64,000 bases of DNA, taken from positions 10,824,692-10,888,691 of the forward strand of contig NC_135039.1 in assembly GCF_051020975.1 (NCBI RefSeq), written 5' to 3'. Made by a program: the position numbers and the translations under genes. The number at the start of each line of letters is the position of its first letter. The first letter of the stretch is position 1. This document shows, in pieces, positions 25,735-36,164 of the stretch. Source of the DNA: Osmia lignaria lignaria. Its lineage: Eukaryota; Arthropoda; Insecta; Hymenoptera; Megachilidae. Under the pieces are notes generated by a model. It was not told where the DNA came from. It saw only the letters and a list, made by a program, of their open reading frames with translations, and ran no database searches.

Positions 25735-26516
25735 TTGGGTCGATTCATAATTAATCCGGCTTTATATTTCCCGCTCTTTTTACGAATATTGTTGTTATTT
25801 TATTATTTATATATATATATCCTAAAATGTACTTAAAAGAAACACAGACTAATTACTATTATAATAATGAAAGAAAGAGAAAATAACATTTTTGGTGACG
25901 ACAGTTGAGGCAATCATACTGTCCGTTCGTCTAGTGAAAAAGCACTGACTTGGGAGTCCAAGTTTAACCGCAGCAAATATGAATCTAATTATTTAATAAA
26001 AGCGTTAAAATAATTAACATAATCATCTGATAAAAGCTTTAGAATATTCAATAATTTAGAATTTCAATCATTTATTTGAAATTACAAAATACACTAGACG
26101 AACGGACACTATGATTGATATTGCCAAAAGTTCTATCACTAAAACAAAATGGGGCTTCTAAATATTCAATAAATTGAAGAGAAGAAAAATATATTCCTAA
26201 AATAATAGTAATTGCTAATGAAATTCTTCTTTCTTTATAATTTCTATTTTGACGAATTGCACATACAGTAAGATACCTAAAAAAATAAAAAGACACTAGC
26301 CAAGCTACAACTTATAGTAATAAAAGTAACTAGATCACTAACAAAGAAAATAATCACTCCTCAACTTTATGTCTATCTTTCTTTTTATAGTCGATTGACA
26401 TCGCATTTTGTCTCATTTTATTTTATTCAATATTCTACAAAATATTCCAGAAACGAACAATCGAAATTCAGGGGCGGAGTTGCAAAAAAAGCCGCATTAA
26501 TTATGAATCAACCCAA
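25735..26516. mobile_element. mariner-like element without transposase, 782 bp
   Basis: Terminal inverted repeats begin TTGGGTCGATTCATAATTAA at 25735 and read TTGGGTTGATTCATAATTAA from 26516 on the other strand. Both continue into a GCGGCTTT-type motif. TTGGGT plus ATAA spacing is the usual mariner terminus. The left flank is TA, and the right flank has drifted to TC. No transposase reading frame is left. A second element (25911-26117) sits inside. Confidence 0.7.
25911..26117. mobile_element. 207-bp element with 26-bp inverted repeats, nested
   Basis: CAATCATACTGTCCGTTCGT begins at 25911 and its reverse complement ends at 26117. The 26-bp arms differ at one position. No clear target duplication was found. 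It lies wholly within the mariner-like element. A tRNA-like look to the left arm (TCTAGTG, then CACTGACTTGGGAGTCCAAG) was considered but does not fold into a full cloverleaf. Confidence 0.6.
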
Positions 26517-27518
26517 TCCCAACATGGAGAGATTTTTCGAATGATACTGCCTCTAAAATAAAAGGACCAAGGTCCTTCTTAGAAAAGAAGAAAAAAAAGT
26601 GACAGTCGCTATCTGTTGGCCCCTCTCTGGGAGCAGCCGCGGTGGAATTAATAGCGTAACCTCGCCGATCGTAAAGCAGCCGACCGGTAGCTGGAAGACC
26701 TGTCACATTCTCCCATGGTGATCCCAGAAATCTGAGAAACCACCTAAACTAAACATAGCGACCTACCACGCTTCGCTGGTTTATTTACGAACGCGGGAAC
26801 CCTGATGGAAATCCTGCCGGTGGCTTGTGCGTGACTGTATGCTGCTTTTTTTCTCTTCTTTTCACGAACACCCGATCGATCCTTTAATCCTCCATGATTT
26901 GCAGCGTTACACGCGGACGAAGGCAAGAAGCTGTTGGTCAAGTGACGCAGGGACGACGCTGGCATTTCTCTGAACTTGTAATTGTTGCTTTGTTGAGGGG
27001 AACCGCTCCCTTAAGACTTCGACACCTGGAACCACCATATTTGTGATATCCAACTGGATAACTCCCCCCGGAAGAGAGGGGGGAAGGGGGGGGCAGCCCT
27101 ATACTAAATCGGAGGCTGGAATGTTTGATAATGATAAGAACGATAGAAACAGATAGACATAGGGAAGAGACTTAACATCTGTTCTTTGTCTTTTCCTACT
27201 AAATCACCGCAATTTCTGTCACTCCTTTCGTTTTCCCTCGGATGATGAATGGTCCGTCGTTAGTGGCACAACCCTCTCCTTCGTCCACCGTACATACACA
27301 CACATATATATATATATATACAGAGATCCAATGACACGGTGCTCCGTTTTACGCCAGCAGTAAACCGTTCTGCAACGGGCTGTGCCACTCCAACGGGACG
27401 TAGGTAAATACACCAGTGAGGAAACCACCCTGCTGCCGGTAATGCTTGAACGCCGATAGACGCGGATGGAAATAGAAACTGGCGAAATCTTGCAGATTTT
27501 CTCGATGGAGGTTGGTCT
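26517..27518. other. no supported gene; CA/TA microsatellite
   Basis: A dinucleotide run of CA then TA lies at about 27292-27320. A frame of 131 codons on the minus strand (27219-27614) crosses it and runs into a hAT copy, so it is not a gene. Confidence 0.4.
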
Positions 27519-27771
27519 CAGGGCCGGCCCTGAGATTTCGGGGGTCCGAGGCGAGCGCCAAAAAAGGGCCCCTTCACATATATGACATAAAAAAAAAGAA
27601 AAAAAGTTTTTCAAATAAAATTTACAAAATTAACATTAAAGCTTGTATAACTAATTTAGATTTTCATTTACATAGATTAATATTCAAGTAAATATTCTTA
27701 GACGTAAAATCGTCTTATGGGGGCCCTGGACCTTGGGGGGCCCTGGACCTTGGGGGGCCCTAGGCCCTAGG
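27519..27771 (+). mobile_element. hAT-like element, CAGGGCCGGCCCTG family, copy A (right end truncated)
   Basis: Begins CAGGGCCGGCCCTGAGATTT and carries the family interior (ACATATATGACATAAAAAA, ATTAACATTAAAGCTTGT). Near the right end the segment GGGCCCTGGACCTTGGGG is duplicated, and the terminal repeat is missing. Confidence 0.8.
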
Positions 27772-28718
27772 CAAAGCAAATTAGATTTCTAAAAAAAAAA
27801 AATTCCTTTGACTTTATGCCTTAAAACATACTATTTACAGTGGAAAAGCAGTTCCAGTGAATAGCGTTTCAGGAAATGGATTCAATTGGAAACCAGAGGC
27901 GGGGATAGTTAAAAGGCTGGTTCCTTTGGCGGAACCGGTAACCAATCCAGTGAGGCATTTCCCTAGCGCGCCATCAGGAACACGACTACCAGTGGCACCT
28001 AATTAAGCCGCGTAATGAGCTCGTCCCCACGAGTTAATTATTTCTCGAGATAGTTTTTTTTTTGGGGGAACGACGACGCGGATGAACGGTCCTATGAGAT
28101 CCTGGCTACGCCTCGCGACAGGAAACGAGGGCATCAAACGGTCCCGTGAACTGATTAACGGGTCTAAATCATCTTGGACCAGTTTTTGACGAAACTATGC
28201 CCCGTGGAACACGTTTGAACGCATTAGACGTTAGTTCGCAATGATAAAATTCCAAATATATTCCAAGTTGCGCACACATGTAAGTATCCGATGACGCAAT
28301 GATTTTATTACGGCAAAAAGGGGAGCATTCCTGTTGCTTCCGGTATCGAATGGCTCTATAAATCTTTTACCAAGAATCAGCTTATCGTAAATCCGATTTA
28401 TTGTCACAGTTCGTCGGGATGCAGGCTCTTCCGAATTTGCCATTGCGCGGTATAAATAGTGATCTGCGCGGAAATAAATTCCTCGCCATTTTGATGGTAA
28501 TTGCAGCGGGATAGACAGGAAACAAGAATAATATCGGTGAATAAAATATAATTAGTTAGAGGAAAGGAAAGTAGAACCCAGACTTACAAAATTTGTTCAG
28601 AATCATGCCCCTGATAACATACTTTAAGGGGTCACTGAAATCATCTTATGTTGAGGTTAGAAACTTCCTGGTTTTTGCAATAATAATCCTTAGCAATGAA
28701 AAAATGAAAAATTATTTT
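27772..28718. other. no gene seen
   Basis: Intergenic sequence with short unrecognised frames. Confidence 0.4.
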
Positions 28719-28722
28719 TTAA

Positions 28723-28794
28723 CCTCTTAACTTAAAAATTATATTATAACAAGTGTATTTTGCCCAAGTAATCTCGGGCTTTTAAGTTAAGAGG
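28723..28794. mobile_element. 72-bp foldback element flanked by TTAA (piggyBac-like)
   Basis: TTAA at 28719-28722 and 28795-28798 flank a sequence starting CCTCTTAACTTAAAA and ending TTTTAAGTTAAGAGG, perfect inverted repeats of at least 15 bp. TTAA duplication and CCY ends are piggyBac features. The tiny size would make this an extreme miniature copy. Confidence 0.6.
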
Positions 28795-28798
28795 TTAA

Positions 28799-31700
28799 TG
28801 GGACCAATTGGGAGACATACTCTGCAAGATGCAAAAGGTTTCGTTCCGATTGGTCCATCCGTCTCGGAGTAATCGGTGAACAAACACAGAAAAAAATCCT
28901 CCTCCTCCTTTTTCGTAGTCGGTTAAAAATTTAAACATATAGAAAGAAATAAGAGAGCGTCGCAGACATGTGTATCTTATTTTCGCAGGATCTCAGGCGA
29001 GACCAAAGTGTCCTGGCGCCTGACTGGGTGATTTACTCCCATGGGGCGTTTTCCAGGCGAGAAATGATCGGTAAGGGAGGTGAAAATCGGGGTCTCAGAA
29101 AGAGGAAGCTAAGCATAGGGGCAGAATACGACTTCCTTGTTATTTCGTGGTCGAATAAATTGCTGTTTGCTTCTTTTGCGGCATGTTTTCGTGGATTAAG
29201 TCGGATCCCCGTGCTGTTGGTTCACAGGAAGCCACAGATGGCAGATGCAACAGTTAGCTCTGTATAAATATCAAAAGGGGTACAATTGGTATGGTTTGAA
29301 AATTAATAAAACGAGGGTGCCACAATCTCATGAAAACCTTGAACCCCTGTACAGTCCTAAACCGTAAGAGATAGACATGCGCAGTAAATTTTTACAGAGT
29401 AATCAAAGAAAAAGTAGTCGAAGCACCCACAATGATGACGTAATTAGTTTTTATGTATCCCTTAAAAAGTGTCCCTTAATAAGGGTTTTACTGTACTATC
29501 ATTGTAAGAGTACACATATAATATTTTTCTGCCTTGTTTTCGAGCATGCGTACAACGTCTCAGCGTAACTCACGGACATGTTTCTGCGTTATAATATGAT
29601 GATAATAAATTTCTGTTATACCCTGCTCTTTACCTAACATTGAACGCTAAGTTTCAATTGTTTGAAATTCAAACTATCATCTATTGAAACGCTCAATTGT
29701 TGGGTAACAAAACTGTTGTTTGGGTAAGTATACATTGTTTGTTGTTCTAACTGAAAGTATCTTGTCTTTGCTCGTCTCGATTCGCAGTATGCGCCTCCGA
29801 GTCCGGCAACAAGATAAACACAGCGCCGGTAAGAAAGTTAAAGGCACATTCACAGGATGTATCCTTCCTCCCGAGCGCACTCGGACAACGGGGCATTCAA
29901 AGAAAATTCTAACTGTTTATCGTCCCGGTAAACTGCCCACTGCGTTGCGAATGCTCTCGTTTCTGATCGATAAACTGTGAATTAGTTTTTTAACAGCGTC
30001 ACTCTTCAGATAAAGCACTTATCTTGATCTTACGTGTATCAAATAAATAAAAAAGTACTTACTTCGACTACCAATCGCAAGATAAACTCCTACAAAATTT
30101 TGTTATCGACACTCCAACATCTATAAATTAACATTTTAATTTTAAATGTTTATATGTAATAAATTTTACGTATTAAATGAACATTGATATGTCCTAAACG
30201 AGACATGTAAGAAAAATTTGTTATCCAGTTACTTACAATTTGGAAATTAAAAAAATAAGTTTCAGGTCTTTTCTTCACAGCGACGACATCTTTGGTCACG
30301 GATCTAAGACTACGGATCATAAATCGCAATGTTTTTTTTTTATCAATTATTATGGAATTATATTCACATGATTATAATAAAATAACAATAGTTTATTCGT
30401 ACACGTTCAAATAAAAGATATACTTACAAAGATACATGTGTCGTCTTATCTTTTGTATAGAACGGTTAAACCCAGTGGTGAATAAAGGTAGAGTTACTTG
30501 CAAATATGTGTGTTAAATTTTAATTAGAACAAACTAATTTATGGTTAGAATGATAGTAGAAATATAATACTTAATAGAGAAAATGATTAACCTTTGGAGA
30601 AATAGCAGAATATTTGTAAAAATCTGGTAGAAAGTAACGGTCGCTTTCAAACGTATCGCTATTGTAGATGGCGCTACTGCGCATGTGCGCGCAACAATTT
30701 TAACGGACAATTGTACGCGCGAATTATGATTTTGTTACGCAATTATGACTCTTAGAAATCAAAAGTATTTCATCATTGTTCACATTAAAATATTTAATAT
30801 CTTTTTACAGGCATGTGATCTTGCAAACATCACGTTTTAGTAACTTAACGTTATAACATTAATTGACTTACCCTGTATACCACTGTAAAAAAAATTTCAA
30901 GAATATTTTTATAAATATTTGAAAGATAAATGGGTGACCGCAAAAAAATGAAGACAAAAATAAGCGTTCTTCATTTGTATATAAAAGTTATTACATTGTT
31001 TAATTTATAAATAAAACTGATTCCGTTTTTCATTTTTTTTTTTTATGATATAAATGTCAATTTACTGATTCTATTTCGATTCCGTTGTCATCAGCATTAT
31101 TGTTATATATTATTACAATATAATATAACGTGTTAATGTAGATACAATCAAGCTGCAATTTCTTTTAAACTGTTCTAGTGGAAAAAAATGTCCTTCTTAG
31201 ACTATCATTATTTAAAAATTATAGTTTGAAGCTGAAACAAAATATTCAATATTTTTCAAACCAACTGAAACTATGTACACATTTTATATTCTGAAGAATA
31301 AGATTTTAAGTACATTTTCCTAAGATTGTTTTTTCAGCGGTCATAGATGAGTTGAATGATGAATACTGACAATGATTTTCATTTTTTTTTTCCATTTTCT
31401 TTTTCTGTTTTATAAGATAAATCCGTGTCCATTGATTTTACATGTATCTTACTAGCCTACTACACGTATTTACAAGATCGGCATACTTTATTTTGTGATA
31501 CAAGCTATGCTCTATTAAGCTTAGTCCGATTCAATTAGAAACTCCGACTTTTAGTTTTATTGGCACATCGCAGAGGCAAACGTCGACTGTTTCATTTGTG
31601 CAATTACTTTTTGTTTCATTGATGTTGTCATCAGGACAAAATTCCAGTACGAAAGTTGTAACGAGATTATTTGGTGCCCAGTAATTCATTCATAATGGTG

Positions 31701-32265
31701 GGAAGCCCCTACGATTTTTTTTTTTTTCTTCTTTTATTATACTACCTCTTTCACTCTCTCCCTCTCTCCTTTTTATAATTTACCAAATAATTACTAAATA
31801 TAGTTCACTGACGAACTACGCTTTGGAAATTCGCGTAACAGAACTCGATTCAAAGCCAATGGTGTTAATCAAACCGATTCGAATTAATCAACAGCATTAA
31901 ACTCTCGGAAACGGATAAAAACTTATTGATATTTTTTCGTTTCTAACGCTAAACCCTCGAGTTACTCTTGTCTCGCGATTATAATGTCTAAAATTTTCAA
32001 GTATAATACAACATGTATTTTACAAGTAACTTTGATATAAAAATCTATCGAACACCCATAGTATACTGGCATATTTGAAATCAAGAGATTCAGTAATACG
32101 ACAAATTCAGTAAACAGACGACCAGGTATATTGAACTCTAGAAGTCTATCTTTCGATCAAGTTTCTCATTCCTTTCCTCAAGATCTGCACGCATTGTTAT
32201 CACAACTTTCGTTTTACTTATTTTACCTAAATAATGGAGACAAATCCTATGTATTCACTTGTAAC
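28799..32265. other. intergenic region, no supported gene
   Basis: About 3.5 kb of mostly AT-rich sequence. TTTATT motifs near 31733 and 31553 are AATAAA on the minus strand and could serve the UBE2J2 transcript, but they lie 500-700 nt past its stop. Short frames at 28968-29267 and 29720-29980 are not recognised. Confidence 0.4.
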
Positions 32266-33194
32266 TTATTCCATAGCAATGCTCCTTAATACATATTTAA
32301 CTGTATAAGCAAATGCTGCAAAGCCTATAATGACAATGAGATTAGTAAGTGCACTATGCAAAGGACTTTGTTCTCTTTGTAATTGGTCACGTATCAAGGA
32401 CGAAACTTCGGATGCTGTAGATTGATGCCTCGCCTGTTTTTCTAATTCTTTTCGGTGTTCTAATTCGGCTTTTATAACCTATAAAATATGAATGTTTCAA
32501 TAGTTACTTTACAGTGGATGTACTAATAAAATATACATATGTAAAAAGCTATCGTTACCTCAACAGTTTCTGGAAAGAGTTCGCAGAACATCTTATCCTT
32601 TAAATTATACTCCAAACTTTGCGCAGCTAGCTGTTTCTTTTCATAATCTGTTGTGTTAATGCTTCCTAGCGTGGGACTTTTCTCTATCTATTATTAAAAG
32701 AAATCAAAGTTAACCATTAATTTTGACCAAACTTCAATTGATCGTTAACAATTACCATGAAACTAAGTAGTCCTGTGAGAATAGTAGATACGCTCCATGC
32801 TGGGTTCCATGTGTCAGGATGAAAATCAGAAATGGATAAACATAGTCTTGTGTTAACTTTAAATCGGCCATTCGGAGTAGTCATGTAAATGCTAGGAGGT
32901 TGGAATGGAAATTCTCCAGGAAATATAAGTTTGCCGTGATAAAATCCTCCTTCGTAAGGGGTTTTCTCTGGACCTTTTACTACGTAATGCCTGTAAAATA
33001 AATAATGTTCAATACTATCAATTCTTAATTAGTGTCAAAACACTGTTAATAATAAACGAACATACTAACGATATATACCATTCTAGTATATTTGACGGTA
33101 CTGGTTCTGCAAGAACGTACGGCACAGGGTCTTTCTTAAGGCGCAAATAATCTTGTTTAAGTCTTGCCGTCGCACTATTTGTTGTTCTATTCAT
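32266..33194 (-). CDS. UBE2J2: UBE2J2, ER-anchored ubiquitin-conjugating enzyme E2, four exons
   Basis: Exons on the minus strand are 33194-33079, 32990-32756, 32687-32559 and 32478-32266. The introns are 88, 68 and 80 nt with GT-AG ends, and the total is 230 residues (human protein about 259). The start MNRTTNSATARLKQDYLRLK is the first ATG. The UBC fold spans about residues 12-160. The catalytic cysteine is C89 in NTRLCLSISDFHPDTWNPAW, a context typical of the Ubc6/UBE2J class, in which the canonical HPN is replaced. Exon 3 carries EKSPTLGSI, also diagnostic. A single hydrophobic segment at about 202-223 (NLIVIIGFAAFAYTVKYVL) anchors the tail in the ER membrane. Known role: ER-associated degradation, passing ubiquitin to membrane ligases. 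The lysine-, glutamate- and glutamine-rich linker is shorter than in vertebrates, accounting for the length difference. TMEM98 lies head-to-head. Confidence 0.96.
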
Positions 33195-34372
33195 ATTGAC
33201 TACAGAGTGTTTAACTAATTGGCAAGTATTTGTAATACTTTAACACACTACTTCCTTAGTGAAATGTTTTGATCCTGAGTTTTTACTGTAATACTTGCAG
33301 GTTAAATGTGGTGCAGAAATACCATGCAAAAAATGACATTTACCACGTGGTATTTTAGGTTTTGATTCACTAACTTTTGCAATGTGTTTTATCTATTCCT
33401 TGTTAAAATTCTTACGGTTTACAATAACCTGAATAAGCTGACGAATCAATTGTTAACGATTTAAAAAAACAGGTTACGTTCCTCTCGATAAGTTAGTAAT
33501 AAAAATGCAGAACTATGAAGACAATAAGTTGTCGCTAAAATGACAACTGTTCATGATGAATCGTATTTATTCATTCATAGAATATTCACGAATAACACCA
33601 AATTTGACAGCAACTCTTTCACGACAGAAAACATATGACTATGAAATGCACTGAATTATTTCGTTTCTCTACAGTGCTGCCAAGTTCATGCAATGGTATG
33701 CATTTAATTGACACCTGACTGATGAACAAATCATTTTTTTCCATGTTTTCAGCTTCCTGGTTATCTATTTTTTAAATAAAAATTCACGGATGTCCTTAAA
33801 TTTCATCATTCTTCACATATTAATCAATATATGCAGGTCCTAGAAATGATTCAGTATCATATTAAATAGAACTTATGAAATAGTTTATTGCAATTTATTG
33901 CAATAAAGAAATACATTACATTCAATATTCTAAGCAATAAAATACAATTACATGATGTTAATATTTACAAAATTAAATATTAATTCATATTTAACACCAT
34001 ATAAATATTTGATGTACATTAAATTTAGATTAAAATGAACATATAATAAAGTATGATACATACATTCAGTAATTTTTCAATTACAATTTTTCTTTAATAT
34101 AAATGGACAATACAAAACGTACCACCTGTTAGCATCAACTTCGAATTACATAACATCATGGTATAGCTAAAGGATGCAAACAGGAATTATAGGTTGATGA
34201 ATGAAGCTTAAGATTCGTGACAGTCTCCGCCTCCCACCGACTATCACCGGGAAACTCGACACTGTTGTTGACACATTAGACAGAAGAAATACTTTGAATA
34301 GCATTCATGATTTGTTTACGAGGATACTACGATTGATTTAAATAAAATTATTCAGTTGTCAAACTCGTTCAA
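33195..34372. promoter_or_regulatory. shared upstream region of UBE2J2 (-) and TMEM98 (+)
   Basis: The 1178 bp between two divergent start codons must contain both promoters unless unseen 5' exons lie elsewhere. It is AT-rich with no clear TATA box for either gene. It is a plausible bidirectional promoter region, by inference from arrangement alone. Confidence 0.5.
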
Positions 34373-35256
34373 ATGATGAGTTCACCGGTATCCATAAGCA
34401 ATACTGGTACCACAGCTGGTGCTATTGGTATGGAAACAGTGGTAGCTGTAGCACTTGGTGCACTTGCTGCTGTTTTCCTTGGAGCATTTTTAGTATTGCT
34501 TGTAATTTGTAAAAGGCAGCGATGTTATTATGTAAGTTCAGTATTCTTCTTCTGCGTATCAGTGTCAAGTGTTAATAATGTTTCTATGATCTTGATTTAG
34601 AATCAAAAAGATTCTCCAGACTTGAGCTCAGATTTGTTAGAAGGAGAGAAATTTTCTGGTTTAGGCTTGGATGCGTGGGAAAGTGACGAGTGGCTGGCTG
34701 GTGCTGAAAGGTATAATACGTTTGGTAATATCTTGTGAAAAAGTTTTAATCAACGATTGAAAGTTTCTTAATTTTACCAATTCTGCAGATGGGTCGATGA
34801 TGCAACTGGCTTAGCTCCATTATGTATCGCTGTATTAAGATCTTGCCACGCATTGGCTTCAAGCCTGACTGCTATCGCAGGAACAGTGAATAGTAATACT
34901 GTTCCATTGGAAATAGTTGATGTAAGCGAATACTTTTACGTGTGACTTCTATGCAATGCTATCGGACTTACATATTTCAGGTTGCTAGACGTATTCCACC
35001 ACGTGTAGACGATGTGGTTAGAAGCTTATATCCACCGTTAGATGCCAGACTTCTGGAAGCCAGAGTAGCAGCGTTAGTATTAGCTGTTACACATTTGGCG
35101 TTAGTTACTAAACACGGAGTATCAAAAAGTCATGCCAGGAAATTAGCATTCATCGATCAGGCTTTGAGCGATATGGATTCCCATTTATCTATTCTGAGGA
35201 ATGCTGCGTTAGCACAGGAGATTGCTTGCTCTGTTCCAGCTTCGACACCTGTTTAA
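34373..35256 (+). CDS. TMEM98: TMEM98, single-pass membrane protein, four exons
   Basis: Exons are 34373-34531, 34601-34710, 34789-34921 and 34981-35256, with introns of 69, 78 and 59 nt, all GT-AG. They encode 225 residues, against about 226 in vertebrates. There are two adjacent ATGs (34373 and 34376), and I took the first. One hydrophobic segment at about 22-46 (VVAVALGALAAVFLGAFLVL) is followed by KRQR, so a signal-anchor topology is likely. The soluble domain contains AWESDEWLAGAERWVDDATG, then PPRVDDVVRSLYPPLDARLL and a helical C-terminal part (LAFIDQALSDMDSHLSILRN), matching the TMEM98 family. Known role: a membrane protein reported to restrain myelin regulatory factor self-cleavage in vertebrates. 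Its insect role is not clear. It is divergent from UBE2J2 and convergent with ABCF2. Confidence 0.94.
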
Positions 35257-36164
35257 GTAGCTGAATCTCCTTTTCGTGGTTTTGGGTCTTTACACTAGGT
35301 TTCTTCAAAACTCTGTACGAGATTAAAGGTATACATAGTATTATGTATCTTTTCTTTTTTTATTACGTGAAGGTCCAAAACCCAACAGTGCAACTTCGTT
35401 TTCTACTGACAATATTTAGTGTTTTACATGTTATGCAATCATAATTGTTACAAAAATGCATACATTATTTTCGTGACGTATTAAAAAATATTGTAGGATA
35501 TATATATATATGTATATATATATTCAAATATTTTCACGATAAAGAACACCAGAGATATTTTGTGATATGGATATACGCGATCTTTTAGTCTTCCTTTAAT
35601 ACTAAATATCAGAGTATTTTTATATATACCTGAGATGAAAATTATATTTCGAGAACCATGTCATTTGTCAACTATATTAAGTATTTATAACTGTTTATAC
35701 ACATATATTTTTTATATCTACGAGAATCAAATTAATTTATAGATAAATAGGAATTTATAATAAAGTTGAATTTTAAGAGAAAAATTGAGTATTTTTTCGT
35801 GTCTTGTATAATATTTAAACGTGTTTTATTTTTTTAATACTCCGTAATAATCTATGTGTACGTGTGTATTTCTGTGTGTATATATGTGTGTGTATGCATC
35901 CAATTAATATTTCTTCCAGTACATTATTGACGTTGAATACCTAACATGGCAAATACACCATGAGTAAATCCTGTAAGTTGTCACAGAAAAACTTGCTGTA
36001 TCATTTAAATAAATTAACTAAAAAACTCTCGATCACTGACAACGCTACACAGCAGCGTGAATTCAGTGCCCAGTTGCGAATAAATGTCCAAAAAAGGGGG
36101 GAAGAGATAAAGTTGCCATAATATAGAGGAAAATGAAACGGAGCACAGCGGATTACTGTTTACA
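35257..36164. terminator. convergent 3' ends of TMEM98 and ABCF2
   Basis: AATAAA on the + strand at 35759-35764 would end TMEM98 about 500 nt after its stop. TTTATT at 35825-35830 is AATAAA for ABCF2 on the - strand, about 335 nt after its stop. The two signals are only about 60 bp apart, so the transcripts would overlap. (TA)n lies near 35500-35522. Confidence 0.5.

Noticed and set aside
25921..25975. tRNA-like segment (TCTAGTG, then a CTTGG stem and TTTAACCGC)
   Set aside because: No acceptor stem or proper T-arm can be formed, and the segment is better explained as an inverted-repeat arm of a nested element.
29350..29497. Possible pogo/Tigger-type element with TACAGT ends
   Set aside because: The two ends share only a few bases beyond TACAGT, so the inverted repeat is too weak to call.
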